Shown: one piece after another, positions 23,789 to 37,700 of the stretch
Layout: each line of letters starts with the position of its first letter
How positions within the stretch are numbered: the first letter of the stretch is position 1
Origin: Mortierella sp. BCC40632
Taxonomy: Eukaryota > Mortierellomycota > Mortierellomycetes > Mortierellales > Mortierellaceae
Direction: 5' to 3'
Assembly: GCA_011634665.1 (NCBI GenBank)
Contig: WAEK01000019.1
Span: 248,001 to 312,000, forward strand
Length of the DNA stretch: 64,000 nucleotides
Position numbers and translations under genes: made by a program
The notes under the pieces: generated by a model
The model's database searches: none
What the model saw: the letters and a program-made list of their open reading frames with translations, nothing else
What the model was told of the DNA's origin: nothing

Positions 23789-25770
23789 GGGCCACACACA
23801 TAGAATGCATTCATGCATTTTGTCTCTTCCACATTCCTCTTTTCGTCTTCCTCCTCTTCCTCCTCCTCTCCTTACCCCGTGTCAGCATGTAGCTACATCT
23901 GCAGACAAGCCTGACAAGACACGGCAGCAACGACATCAAAACAAAAGCCAGTCATCGCATCCTATCAAAACAAAGCCCATGAGATGTCAATAGTTTGTCT
24001 TACTAGTTCAGTCGTCATTAGATTATACCTTTGTTTTGCTTTAATGCCCACTTCCTCATCCTGCTGATGCCAACATATTAAAAAAAAAAAAAAAAAAACT
24101 TTCCGACCTTGGGGAGGGAAAAGGGGGTTGAGGTGGTCATGAAAGAACAAGAACAGGGGTATCGATAGCAATCGTTTGAGAATCTTGCAAGCCATTACCT
24201 GTGTTTGTCGTTGGCCAGAGAGAAAACTTCATCGCATTAAACAATTACCTTCTGGCGTTGTTTACCAGTGTTATTAATGGAGCTCAATGTACGAGAGCTC
24301 CAAGCCGGTGAGCAGGAAAAAAAATTATACAGGTGGCCATACAGGACTCCGCTCATCGAAGAAAGGCTGCACACCAAAGATAGAAAACAAGCACTCGTGA
24401 AGGGGGTTTACCTGTTTTAGCAAATGGGATTGCCTTTCATCTAGTCTTGATAACTTTCACTCACAATATTCGACGCAAGAGCTGTGACCAGCAGATAATT
24501 TTGCAATTTGTAAGTGGGTTTACTATTTTCGCTACCCCTATTGTTTTTTACCTTCTTTCTTCTACCTGAAGCATGTCAATCGTCCATGCTAGTTAATGGC
24601 AAAAGGATATAGGGACTATCTTTCTTCAGGACATTGGTTGCTCGGTAGGGGTCGTCTTGGATGTCCTGCCGATATCCTGAAACGAGCATTCGCTACCATC
24701 CTCTTATTCCATCTGTGGAGGAGGTGTTTATGCTGATGTCTATCTCTATGCTCTCTAAAAATGTCCGACAAAATTGTAAAGCAAGAATAGATATTAGAAG
24801 GGTCGTGCAAGAGCTAAATCACCATGTTGTCCCAAAGTGCTACGAGGTTGCTCAGTCTCGAAGGTATCCAAATGCTCTTTTCGACTAAGAATCCAACCTT
24901 TTTGGGAGCAACGGACCGGTTGACTGGTTACCCGATGTCAAAGTAGCTACTGATACTTTAACCAGTGGTAGACTTTGTAGTGAACAACAAGCCGGTTAGG
25001 GTATCTGAATTTTCAACTATTCGAGTTATATTTGGCTTATGGTAGAAAAACCAAGAGTGAATGGTCAAAGAGGTAGAGAGATAGGATAAAAAGAAAGATG
25101 CGTTTATGTAGTCAGATTAGCATGCAGATACACTTGATAGTAACCTCGGAGGTAGGAGGCCAGGCGGTCGTTTCGATTTCAACCACATGCCTCAAGCGTC
25201 CCCCCCTCCCCAAAAGCCGTAGCTAGAGGCGCTGCGATGGCGACTAATGCGCGAGGATGAGAACAATAGAAAAGGCAAAAGCGGAGGTAAAAAAAAAAAA
25301 AAAAAAAAAAAGCAACTTCAGTAGGAATCCAAAAAAGGTAATCCTGCATATTCACTAACCGTATACATCCCCTGTTGTCATGCTTCTCTGACTACAAACA
25401 ACTCATGACAACTTTCGATCAGCCGGTAGTTCGAAGCAAGCGTGTTTTTTTGGTATGAGAGTCTCGAACACACAGACAGGGTCTGATCAGATACAGCCGC
25501 CTTTTCCTGTGCATTTCTGTACATTCTTTATGAGCCAAGGTAGTAAAGCACACGTGTCATGTGGGATTCACCGTGTTTCCATGACTACAGACGCATAGGT
25601 TATCATAGGATAGGAAGAAGAGCTGAAGATAGAAAAGGAAGAGAGAGAGAGAGAGAGAGAGAGAGAACGGCTTGTGAAGTTTAACGAGAGTAGTGCGGCT
25701 ACTGATATGCTTTCGCGCTAGCCCACGTCCGCACTCTGGTCATGATAGAGCGACAGCGGGCACACAGCGG

Positions 25771-25983
25771 ATGTACAGCGGACAAACTGCAGACGGACAG
25801 CAGACATTCAAAAACATGATGGATGCCCTGCTCAAAAAGTGCCGGTCCTGTTGTCAGTGCACTACTTCCTACACTACACTGCTCGTGGTGGTGCTCGTGG
25901 TGATGCTTTTAACAATGCTACCAGTGATTATAGTGGCGATGACAGGTGGATGTGGATGTGGATGCGAGGAAGGAGAGGACTGA
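25771..25983 (+). CDS. Possible 70-aa single-TM Cys-rich protein
   Basis: An ATG-initiated frame encoding a short polar leader, a Cys cluster (KKCRSCCQC), one strong hydrophobic segment (LLVVVLVVMLLTMLPVIIV) and a Cys/Gly-Glu tail (GCGCGCEEGED). The layout resembles small fungal Cys-rich membrane proteins, but there is no conserved signature or clear promoter and the surrounding DNA looks non-coding. It may be chance. Confidence 0.25.
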   Translation: MYSGQTADGQQTFKNMMDALLKKCRSCCQCTTSYTTLLVVVLVVMLLTMLPVIIVAMTGGCGCGCEEGED

Positions 25984-27489
25984 TATTGTTGGGACCAGTG
26001 CCATCTCTTATTCTCCTACTCTCGCACCGGTGATGTGATGGCTGTGCGCCACTATTTTGTCCGCACTCCGTTCCAGCAGGCCCAGAGACAGAAATTCAGA
26101 GAAGACAAAATCAGCGAGTCTAAATCGACACGCCCCTTGACAAGCGCCACCATTTCAGACTCTGATTTTTCCTTCTTCCTCACCTTCCTCCTTCTCTTCT
26201 CTTCTTCTCCTTCAGCTCACCTTCCTCCTCCCCACCTGCTCCCCAGCTCCTCTTCTCCCTTCCTCTTTCACCCCTTCCCCTTCCCCTTCCTTGCTTACTC
26301 CCTGTCAGGACCAAGGCCAGGACCACAGCCACGACCAGGGGGGCGACAGGATCAAAAACAGGTATGCTGCACCGTGGGATTCTCTCCACTGCGATAGCGA
26401 CTTGTCGTAGACATCGAGGTGTCTGCTCAGGTGTTATGGTATCCGTTTCTGGAGACACAGTTGTGTCTACAGGCGGGAGTCGATGGTTTTCCTAGCAGCA
26501 GCCACCTCGATGTCTGCTGTCAGGACCATCGACTGTGTATTCGACCACCTTCTTCTGTACTCCCTTTCCCTTCCTCCTCCCTTCCTCCCTGCTCTATCTA
26601 TATCTATGCTTGCTTTTACTTTTCCTTTTGTTCACTTCCCTGCTTGGTGGATGCCATCGGTGGGCCTCTGGTTGCGGCCTTGGGACGTGGCTGGCTTGAG
26701 GCTCGTGGTTCGAGTCGTGACGACGACTTGGACCCCTTGCCTCCGAGGTCACTGTCTTGGGGTCAGCCGGCCAGAAAGCCTGCCGTGGATGTTCTACCCA
26801 AGCTAGGAGTTACTACTGACAGCAGTGTCGGGGGGCGCTGTTGCTCTGTAGGCCCATCCCTCTTCTCTGTTCCCCGCAAGTGGATACCACTGTAGCTTCT
26901 TTCCCTTGCTCCATCTTTCTCTCTTTTCCTTCGGCAAGCTTCAGACCCGCGAGTAGCTGCGGCGAAAGGGGTGTGGACTCGCTGATGGAGGTAGAGAAGG
27001 GGTGGTTGCTATCAGAGTGGGTGATGCCACCTGGCTGCAACGGCCACGTCTTGAGACGATGTAAAGTCTAGTGAGACAGTTCTCGGTTGAAGGAGGAGCT
27101 GAGAACATGTACTTCTAGATGGCCCTTGGGGTTCTATATCGGGAGTGGCACCTCTGGAGGCTAAACAAGAGGATGCAGATCCGACAAGAACGGGGTGCTT
27201 TGGTTTGCGGCCTGCTCGTGGCGCACCCTGCATAGCCTGGTGATGACTCCTTCCAGAGCTGAGGATAGAAAGAGCCAGGTGAACTGACAGCAAGCCAAGT
27301 GATGATGAGAACCAGCGAGATAATGTAGAGTGGCAAAGGGTAAGAATAAGGGCAGAGAGGTGTTGCCATGGATCTCAAGAGTGGGCACAAACAGTGGGAT
27401 GTTATCTTAGGTCGCAGTAGTCAACTAAAAATAAGCATCCTCACTATCCATCAATAAATATTGGCCCAAGAGCCAAATCGTATTTGCAT

Positions 27490-28560
27490 CCAACACGGCT
27501 AGATCTTCTAGCCTGTGGACTTGAACACCTCATTTCCTCCTGTATAGACAAAGTACAAGGGCCGCCTCTCAGTCGATTAGCCACCTGGTCACCACTAGAA
27601 AGGCGGTTTTGTCTCTATTTCCATCACACGTCCACTACGATCCTCAGTCAAAAGTTCATCCTGTATCTTCCAACCTTGAGCATCAGCTTACCGCATTGCT
27701 CCACTCTAGTCCTAAGATGGCTCAAAGTATTACCACAAGAATAGAACCATAGTTCAGAGTATCGACGAGTGAAACTTGAGGACTATCGAGTTTAGCGACA
27801 GTGCGTTAGATGTTGATACTTGGTAGGAAAGTATACACATGGTACCTTCTGGGCCACTCTGGTCACGAAACGCAATCGAGTTACTACTATTCACCACAAG
27901 TTCACGGAGAGCCGACGATAGCTCTAGTATCAAATTGAGGGAGCCAAGACTGACAATTATGGAGCAAAGTGGGGCGGATGGGACCATGGATAGACTCAAG
28001 TCAGTGAAAGGTATCGGCAGCTCCTTGGGTTTGGACTTGTGTATTCAATCAAGACTTTTGTGAACAGTACTCACGACAACCTCACACCATTCTCAATGAA
28101 TCTCTTGATTTATGGGAAACAAAAGATAGACTAGCCAAATAGGACCTATATTTGATCACTCCAGTTCTCTATCCAAATCCCAGTACTCCTGGTTCCGGGG
28201 CGACAATAGGCAGACTCAAGGCATCAAAGGCCAACTGCATGATAAAATCAAGGAACTGAGAGGTGCACTGCTAGGAACTACATTTAACACAATAGGCCGA
28301 TGATAACCTACCTCCACTCTGTAGATTCTACAAGCGCTCTGACACTACCGGTGTCACCAGTATACTGTGTCGGGCCAGTAGATTTTGTTGGTGAACGAGT
28401 AAGTAAACCAAAACTCCTCAAGGAACAACAGTGACATTGCTGGCACTTTTGTAGAGTTAGGCTTCTCGTCTATTTGCCGTGATTCATATTGTTGACATTT
28501 TTCAGAAACTACTCCTTAGGGATCATTCTTGTATGATTCCATTCGTGGTCGAAGTAAATT
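27490..28560 (+). pseudogene. Possible decayed coding region, family uncertain
   Basis: Several plus-strand frames read as protein-like sequence broken by stops and shifts, for example SHLVTTRKAVLSLFPSHVHY, TPFSMNLLIYGKQ and GPVDFVGERVSKPKLLKEQ. Their character loosely resembles the middle region of fungal-specific transcription factors. No intact ORF exists. The identification is weak. Confidence 0.2.
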
Positions 28561-28599
28561 CATAGGTTTTAATCGTTGTGCTGAAGCAAGAAAAGAAGC

Positions 28600-28630
<31 letters not shown>

Positions 28631-28696
28631 GCGAAAAGAAAAAAGGGGGGTTACTATTACAGGAGGCAAAGAGTAAAAGCGTAAAGCTATATCGAA

Positions 28697-31600
28697 TTAC
28701 TCGTCGCTCTCATCGTCTGACACGATCCTCCGCTTCGGTTTTCTCCGGGCTTTGTTTTTGGCGGGAGTGTTGGCAGCTGACCCTTTAGGCTTGGCTTGTT
28801 TTGTCCGCTTGTTTGTTGGTTGGGCCACTGAGGAGGAGGACGAGGAGGACGAAGACGACGAAGAAGGTGAAGAGGGACTGTCGCGGGACGAAGACTTGCT
28901 AGCCATCAACTTGGAATTGGCAGAAGCTGCTGCCTTCCGCTTGGATCCTACTGGCTGCTTCTTTGATTCAGGCTCTTCGTCCTCATCATTATCCTCCTCT
29001 TCTTCCTCTTCCTCATCAGTTTCCGCTTCAGCTTGAGCAGACTCGTCATCCTCTCCTTCGGTCTCAGCCTTGTTAGTGCCTTCGCCTACATCCTCTTCTT
29101 CATCGCTACCCTTTTCTTCGTCAGAGTCGTTGGTTTCTTTGTCCTCCGCTTCGTCCTCATCATCCTCAGCGTCCTCGCCTGTCTCCTCATCTTTCTCCGC
29201 ATCATCTTCCTTGTCAGCAGTGTCATTGCCCTCGTCTGCATCATCACTTTCGTCGCTACTACTCCGCCCTTTCTCTTTCCTCTTCACGTCGCTAATGGCT
29301 GCTGCTGCTGCTGCTGCTGCAGATCGTGTTCTGCCGGCGATCTTCTTGGCGGTAGGGCGTTTTGACGTCCTGGTAGTTGTCTGTGCCTTTCCTCTCCGAC
29401 TTGACTTGCGCCTGTTAGTGGCCTCATCTGAGCTTGCTTCAGTGCTATCCTCTTTCTTCTCTTCATCGTCCTCATCTCCTTCTTCTTCCTTATCCTGATC
29501 CTCAGAATTTTGTTCCGCTTCTTCATCTTCATCCTCAGCTTTGTCATCCTCTTCATCTCCTTCATTTTCTTCGTCCTCTTCCTCTTCCTCATCCTCTTCA
29601 TCTTCTTCATCATTCTCTTCATCATCTTCTGAGATTTTTCTCTTTCGCTTGGCAAGAGCACTTCCACGTTTGGTGTTTGTCTTCCTTGCTGAGGTTTTTG
29701 ACGAGGATGCTGCATTCTTGCTCTTCGACTTTGAATTTAGAATACCAGACCCGGCAGATCCTCTTCTGTTGATTGTCCTTGGGCTGGATTCGTTCTTGGG
29801 GCTATTGCGTCGACTCGTGCTTGCAGACTTTCGTCCTCGTCCACTACTATTATCATTTCTCTGCTCGTTTTCTCCGGCACTTTCCATTTCCTCATCCTCA
29901 TCATCGTCCTTGTCTTTATCCTCGTCACCGTCGGATTTGCCAGAGCGCCGTTTTCGATTCCAGGTAGTCACTTCTTCTTCAGAATCAGTAAAAAGTTTGT
30001 TCTCACGCTTTGCGCTAGTATCCTCGTTCTCCCCCGGCGTAGCATTATCATCACTGCCCCCGGAATCGTCACTATTCTGATGGTCAACATCATCTTCAGA
30101 GACGGGGGCTCCACGTCTTTCCTGCTTCTTCTTGTTGGACTTGGATGTAGCCTTGGGCCGTTCGGACTCTGTCCACCAAGCACTGGGCCATGAATCTAGC
30201 TCACCTGGGCCAAAATTATCCACTAAAGCGTCGCGAACTTGGTTCTTGACTCGACTGGGCCAGATACTAAGGAACGCCTGACGTCTTTGGTCCTGGACCG
30301 AAAATGAAACCTGACTACCATTCTCCAGAATCTCCCAACAATATTGCAACAACTTCAATGTCACACGCAGGTAATTGCCTTGTTCTTTGCGCTGTTTCGG
30401 AGTCAGTTTTGCCCTAGTTTGACCACTCCTTGATCTCGAGTTTCTCAAGTTTTTGACACCCGGGCTATTTTCCTGTTCAACTTCTCCATTCGAGACAATA
30501 GATCCACTGCTTCCACCATTGACGCCAAGCATCGTCTCAATTGGTAAAGAAGTCTTGTCGCTCAAATAGAGTAACACCTCCACGATGGACTCTGGAAAGT
30601 CTCTTGTCCAAGTCAACATCCAAGTCTGGCAAAACTCCGTCATGTCCTGTGAGGTGAGTGTTGAAGTGAAAGATGTCCGTGCTGGATAATCGAAGTTTAG
30701 TCCGTCCTTGCTAGCCGCTGAAATTGTGATTAGCGATACTCCTAGCTTCAGATTGGGTGGCGAGTTTGCACCCACTGTGCGTGACAAGTTGAGTAACCCA
30801 CTGAGCGATTCAGAATGAGACGAAATAGTCATCCCAGGAACCCAAGATGCCCTTAACAGTTCAGCAATAGCATCCATGTTTCCGCCATACTCAGATAGGA
30901 CCAACTGCCACACCGCAATTTGCTCAAATGTCCCCCACTCCAGGGTTTGTCCCAATACGTCCAGCGTCTGGGAAGTGACCAGGTGCCGACTGTCGGTAGT
31001 GTCTTTTGCTCCCACTCCCACAAAGCTATCGCCGGTATTTTCTTGCTTGACACCAGATTTCGAACTCTTGGTCGTTTTGCTCGCTCGGGTGACGCTTATA
31101 TCCGAAGACTCTGCATTGTCTTTGGCTGACATTGTGAGCAGTAATGGGGAAAACAGGACAAAGTCTCCCCTCATCAAGCCGCACGAGAGTCGATAAACCT
31201 GTGACGGAATCGCCATTGCCAAGATCAGCTTCAAAAATTGAGCTGTCCTTGGAACAAACTCGGGAAGATATTGTAATACCAATGGGAGGACGATGTCAAA
31301 TATTTCCAGCTGTCGATCTTGGATCATTTGAAGATCCCGCTCAAGACATTCCTGAACAATCTCTTGAGTAGATGCATCCGTTTCATTCATGGTTGTTGAG
31401 AGATCCTGGGAAGCGGATGCTTGTAGATACATTCCATAGAGCTGAATTGACTGTTGCAATGAAGGGTTGTTTGCCGACCCAGAGACGCGTGCCAGTGAAG
31501 AAAAAGAGGTAGGAGATGTGGCATCCGTAAGGTGCCCACGTAAAAGTCCTAGGAGATACCACATTCCCAACAACCGATCCGATCTTGCCATATGGGCTTC

Positions 31601-34449
31601 ACTTTTGATCATCATTTCCGCCACTCGTTGGGCGCCTTCCTTTCCATCCCGTTTTGTGACCCTCCACAGACAGGAGGTCAATGCATCGATAATTCCAATA
31701 GAGTCGTCACTGCCTGATGTTGCCGGTGCTTCGTCCGCCTTGACCATTGGACTTGAGAGATAATCTTCTGGAAGCTCAGTTTTCTGTGCAAAGGCACAAA
31801 TCTCATGACCAACCTCTTGCGCAATATCGGATCCTACTACACCTGCGCCAGCGACATCGCCATAGACTTCCCAGATATGTCTAAACATATTCGAAGTCTC
31901 GCTTGACTCTGGGTTAGTTTCATAAGCCTTCTTAAACTCCTGAAGAGAAGAGCCGAAAATCCAGAGGGAGGCGCCGGGAACTGGCGTAATTGTTGAAGAA
32001 CCAAGATCGTCCTTTGAGGAGCCACCAGCAGCATCCGAGTCAGTTGAGAATGTCCATTCGCTCAAGGTGTCTGCTCCAGAACCACGAGGTGGCTGATGCT
32101 GAGCTATGGGTTCGGCCACCGAGGATTCCATGACCTCATCTTCTTCCTCTTCGTCGTCGTTCACCTTGGCACTGTCCGCTTTTGTAGGCTCGTCAACTTG
32201 CATAGGCTCACGGGATGATTCTCTTGACACGTCACGAGATTTTTGTCCTTGTTTCTCTCCTAGTTCCTCCTCATCTGTATCCTGAGGTGCCCCAAATGAA
32301 GAGTGAGATGAAGGTGAAAACTCAAATTCATCAATGCCTCCACTTTCTCCACTGTTGTCAAAGGCCTCCGAATCAGGCTGAGGTGAGTTGTTCTCGCTAG
32401 AGCCATCTGCTGAAGAGTTCTCCATGCTGGTCCCGCTGGTGCTTTCTACGATATCACCAAGGATATTGGGAAACATGGAGATCATATATTTCCTTATTGG
32501 GGGATAGTCTGTAAGAACGGGAGCTTGGTAGATCAGATGTAAGGATCTATTTACCGTTAGAAAAGCCAAAATACTCTGTTAGTCCGGAAATATCAAAAGT
32601 CAAGCTGTGGAGGTGTGAAGAAGAGATGTCTTACCTAATCACACCCTTCTCTACAAGCGCCTGTCCTGCTCGTTGAACGTGAAGCTGAATCCGATCCCGT
32701 AGTGGTGGAAAGTAATTTTCAGAAACAAAGTGCAAAAACTCAAAGAGAATCGCTGTAATATATGGGTATCGTTCTAAGGACCGCTCCATCAAAAGCATGG
32801 CCGGCTCTATTGATTACACAGAAGTCTCTGCGTTAGTAAGAATGTCCTAGTGGTTACATGAGTATTCGCCTCCTTCATTTTTGCCTTGGTAGAACTAACC
32901 GATATTCATAATGTTGTCCTTTGCTGGGTCATAGAATAGCCAGTCATAGAAGAGAGCAAGCTTAACGTTTGCAGCCGTGACATTGGACTATGGTCGGTAA
33001 AATGGAAAATATATCAAAAAAAAAAAAAAAAAAAAAAAGCCATTCAGGTTGTAGTCAGCAATGACCGAAAAGTCCGAATTACATCCGAATTGTGGTAAAT
33101 ATGAACAATAAAATTGAGAAGGGCTGTATAGTAGTGGTTGTAGCGTACCTTAATAGCACGAAGTATTCCTCCGATCAGGACCCAGCGAGGAACGATAGTA
33201 CTGGCGAGAACAGCATTGGTGGGGTGGTACACGCAACAAATATAACGAATGAGATCGCAATGAAGAGCGTCGGTCTCTGGAGCTGTAAGGAATCGATCCA
33301 TGAACCATTGCATATTCCTGTTATGCTGACCAAAGTGGATCTATAGGAACCATTGAAGAAACAACGTTTGAAGCAAAAATTAACAACCGGTTATTGCATA
33401 GAGTGAGATTAACCAATCATCAACCACAAACGACAATACCTCTACTATGACCTACATTCTTCAATATATGAAGTAATTTGTGCTCCATGTCGTAAGTGAG
33501 TCGACTCTGAAGATAGACCTCACGAGTAGGCATGGTCATCAGTTGGTAAATACCCTCCAGCTGTGGATTCAGCTTGCTAGGGTTATAGAGAAGGTCCTGC
33601 CAGATTTCCTCAATTTCCTTAATACGAGCAACGTCCTGCAATGCTCTCACAAGATCACGACCAATGTCAGAACAGTCTCGGAAACGCTCTCGTAACAACT
33701 TTGCACAGAAAGCAGCCTCGGCCTGCCGCAGAGGCACAAAGCGACTGTGGTCGAGCATTAGTCTCAAGTACGTGAAGCACGAGAAAGCCACAAGATGTGG
33801 GAACATATATACCCATGCCTGAAGGTGAGTTTGAAGTAGCTTCAACATGGCTTCTGCAAGCTGGATATTAGGCTGAGAAATATCGCCACCTCGAATTTGT
33901 CGTAGAAGGCTCATATACAGAGCTTCGACTCCATGGACACGGACCACAGTTAACTCATTGACGAGCCAGACAAGTTGCTCTCGGACCTGGGGTCTGATTT
34001 TGTGGAACTGGTGAAGCGAGCAAAAATATCTCGTTTGCCTCAGTGCATAGTTTAGAGAGTCGCGTGCCACAAAGTTGAGATGCTGGAACTGTTCCCTCGC
34101 TGTGTCTCTATTGGTGAGGATCCCATAAAGGAGTCCGTTGATGATCTCGTTGTGCTTCTTCATGCTGACTGAGGCGCTCTCCTGAAGATAATTGTGAATC
34201 TCGATTTCTGATTTTCCCTTGAGGGATTCCAGGAGCTGGCCATGTGCCTGGCTCATCTCCTACAAAGAGTGAGATGTGGGAAGAACAATGATAATGAGTA
34301 AAGTTTATCAACGAATAGACAATATGATGAGATCGATCGAAGAAGCTCGGACAGATAGACAGTGGGGTTACCGTATCCACTGGATCCTCCTCATCGAACT
34401 GGGCAAAGTCAAAGATGAGCGACGGAGGTGGAGGCTCTGGTGCGGCCAT
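28697..34449 (-). CDS. INTS3: Integrator complex subunit 3 (INTS3/SOSS-A)
   Basis: Integrator cleaves and terminates nascent Pol II transcripts. INTS3 is also the scaffold of the SOSS single-stranded-DNA-binding complex (family knowledge). Exons on minus: 34372-34449, 33456-34259, 33149-33340, 32900-32987, 32635-32806 and 28697-32573 (5211 nt, 1736 residues, all phases closed). Family-diagnostic segments run in order: [25 protein letters not shown]-like [97 protein letters not shown] and [19 protein letters not shown]-type repeats fill residues 1 to about 1200. From about residue 1270 the chain is a disordered, extremely acidic, Ser/Lys-patched tail ending [11 protein letters not shown], so the protein is much longer than human INTS3 (about 1040). 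The start is the ATG at 34449; the frame also opens upstream at a GTG. Confidence 0.93.
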
Positions 34450-34797
34450 GATGAAAGAGTCGCTCACAGTGGTCAGACTGGAGCCCGATGAAAAGTGTGA
34501 GGATGGATGATCCTAGTACGGCGGTAGATGGTGATTGGACGGATAATAATACGGATGATTTCCAGGCGCATTCCCCCTGTTACAAACACGCGTGCCGATG
34601 CTGATCCCCGATGTTCAGACGCGGATCGAATGCGAGGTTGAGTGCAACGAAAGGAACCATGTGCTGCATCACACAGAGTGGCTGTTCGAAATGCGAGTCA
34701 CGATTTCTCCTGTTCATGTTTAACGGCGCCTCCAACTCTTGGAAGCCAAAAAAAGAGGACGATCTGAGACGCGCCTTGCGAATTGGCTTTGTTGGCA
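34450..34797. promoter_or_regulatory. 348-bp shared spacer between divergent INTS3 and APC1 start codons
   Basis: The two start codons (34449 minus, 34798 plus) face away from each other with only 348 bp between them. Both promoters and both 5' UTRs must therefore fit here. No TATA box is evident. Confidence 0.6.
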
Positions 34798-37700
34798 ATG
34801 GAGATCACCATCCTCGGCCACCACAGGCCACTCGGATACAACTCCAACGACCGCACTGCCTCTGATAGCAGTGCACCAAACTTTCTACAGCCCAAGAGTT
34901 ATAGCTTTTCAACCTCGGCCAAGGATCCGCCGTTGTCGGACTCTACTGAAAGTCAAGGTCCACAGTTTCAACTATACCCTCCTGTATCCGATGGTATCGT
35001 CGTCGACATCTTAAAAAACCAAAGCGGATTAGAAACGCAAGAGGAATCATTTATCGGATACGAGACAACGACTCGCGGGAACCCGACAGGCTATGATGTC
35101 GAGCTTGTCGTCACAAAGTACAAAGTTGTCTGGTCACAAGGTCTTGTTCTACGAAAGGCGTTAGACTTTAGCTCCGAGAAGGATCCCGTGGTGCAAGCCC
35201 TCTTTGCTTGGTTTTTAGTGGACAGCAACACAGGAAACCCAACAACAGATCTCGCTGGTCCTTCGATTGGTCAGGAGAACAATCATCGCCTAGGAACTCA
35301 ACAAAACCCAAACAAACCAGTGGCTGATCGATGCAGGCGGGCCCGACGACAAGCCCTGGTCGTGCTTTTTGAGCGCAACGTAAAGTTATTCTTTCACAAT
35401 GGGGACACCTATCTTGTACATGCTCCGTTTGCGTGCCGTGGAGCATGGGCAATGGATTTGGGTTTAATCCTGGAACGAATAGTGCAGAAGGATGAATACA
35501 GGCTGGCTGCTTATGGCATTGGACTTGAGGTCTTTTACAGTCTATTGGATCCTCTTATTGAATTCCGACCTGTGGCGCTGGAGCCCGTCCGAAATTTTCA
35601 AGAATCTCTTGCTTCGTCATCTGTACAGGACTCTACGATGGGCGACTCGACTCATATTCAAAGTATCGAAATCCATAACACGCTCAAATTTGTGTCCGCC
35701 GATGACAGATATGTCCGGATCGCCATCACCTTTGATTCCAACCTGATGCGCCACAGGGTCTGGAGATACTCTATGAATACAAATCTGGATCCTCCTCATT
35801 TGGAAATTGAAGAGACAGGACCGCTGGCAGGCGTAGACTCTGCGGACCAAATGATGGACGGGAATGACGCACCCAAAATGAGGCGAGATATATTCTTCCA
35901 GGAGACTAAAAGCCATATCAAGTTGTCGTCGTAAGTAATGCATGTTTATCGCCCCATCTGTAAAAGTAACAAACAGAAGAAATGTTTGTGGTGTCGAGCT
36001 CTAACGGACGCGCGTCTGTTTTTATTAGACCACAGTCTGTTGTCTTCATTGCACACAAGATGGATGGAGCCTGCGTTATATGTATTCTTGACCATGCTGC
36101 TGGGCAGCTTACTTGCTATGAACTCGTCAAAAACACCCTGGCGCCACTCTGGGTCGTTTCAGTAATAGCAGCATCCGCTGTACAAGCAACCCGAAAACAT
36201 CAGCTTGATGTCTTGATCTATACTCCTGATCACAAGCTGATTCTCTGGACAGGATTCGCGGGCGAATTTGTTCCCTGTCAGCTGGACATTCATGAGGCCC
36301 TTGTCCATGTCAGCGGCTGCATTCAGTCAAGAGAAGTGATCCGGATAGTTGAGATCTGTGATAATGTTGAGGATAGAGTGAGCTTCAAGCTAAGCAATGG
36401 CATAGTTCTGAGGGCACAGCTTGATTTTATGATTCGTTCTAGTCTTGTTCAACAGTGCCTTGATGCTCTCTGCTTTGTTCTTCCTCTCGACTTGTTGTGG
36501 AGCTTCCGGCACCGATTTCTTCAGTTGCATTTCAGCAAGGAATATCGACTCACTGATGCACTATCGACAGACGAATGGGGAAACTTCAAAACGACGCTTT
36601 TGTCTTATTGTGTTCAGAATCTACCATCGGTCACAGCATCGTCTTCCAAGAAACAGTCACGTACCAGATCCCCAATTCCTGGGGAGGTATCCGATGAGAA
36701 CTCGGACACAGAGTTCTTTCTCGAGTCCTCTATCCATTCGAAATTGAACAATCACCCTTCTTTCCGTCGCAATCCAGTGATATTACCGCGACCATCCAAG
36801 AATCCCTACAGAGAAGCCATTGACCGAGCTCAGAGGCTTGAAGCTCTAATTTTTAGTGGACCTGTTACGCGCCAGTCCGCTCGCATTGACACTCACATTT
36901 GTAGGATTCTTGTGGCTCTTCATCTCGTTCACGAGGATAGGAGCATCAATATCATTACAGCTGGAGAAGGGCATTTAGCTCAGCTTTTGACTTTGCTAGC
37001 TCATATCGTTCATTGGCATACGTGGGTCGACTTTTATTCGAGGCGAAACTTTGCTTGCTCCTCACAACTCGATTTACCTGGTATGCTACAACACTTGTTT
37101 ATTTCTTGTCGCATTGAAGCAAACTATTCATCCATGTGACTGACCATTGGCCTAAACCACTGCAAGGCTATGAGGGTATCCGCAGAGTGACTTCATCTGA
37201 ACCGGATTCATTCGAGTTTGATCCGCCCGATATTCTGGAATGGATCACAAAAGTTGTCTCTTTGGATAATACGCTCAAGACTTTCCCAACACTTTCATCA
37301 TTGTGCTTTGACCGGCGGCCGCATTTACCAAGCCTTTTCACTAAGCCATGCAATCAAACTCGAAAAGTAATCAAGTTCTTTACCGCTCTTATGCGACCCA
37401 CCGATGGAGACCAGAGCGCTGTGCGTGCAATGGTTTCCGAAGGATTCTCAGAGATGCATTTGGACCAACTACCATTTGGAGTTTCTTTACCTTTGCGTGA
37501 AGCAATCTGGAAATGTCGTCGCAACCCTGCACCAGACCTTGGACCAGCTGCTTTGTCTCTCGTTGGTAGGCCAGACTTAGCAGAACTGAGTCAGGATCGC
37601 AACCACCAATCTCTGCAGTCCTATGGCAATATCAAACCCCAGCTGACTACTCGTGGTCATAGTGTAAGTGAGTGCCGTTTCTCATAGTAGACTAATACAA

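Larger units (their letters stand above)
23789..28696. other. Gene-poor spacer of 4.9 kb
   Basis: Between the 182-aa gene and INTS3. It holds poly-A runs at about 24079-24098 and 25290-25311, a (GA)n run near 25640-25665, CT-rich stretches at 26170-26300 and 26560-26600, and a poly-T/poly-A pair at about 28602-28630 next to the INTS3 3' end. Apart from one weak small ORF (25771-25983) and a possible decayed coding stretch (27490-28560), I see no gene. Confidence 0.5.

Noticed and set aside
28752..30080. Plus-strand open frames rich in Ser/Leu opposite the INTS3 tail
   Set aside because: They are antisense shadows of the Glu/Asp-rich coding repeat of INTS3.
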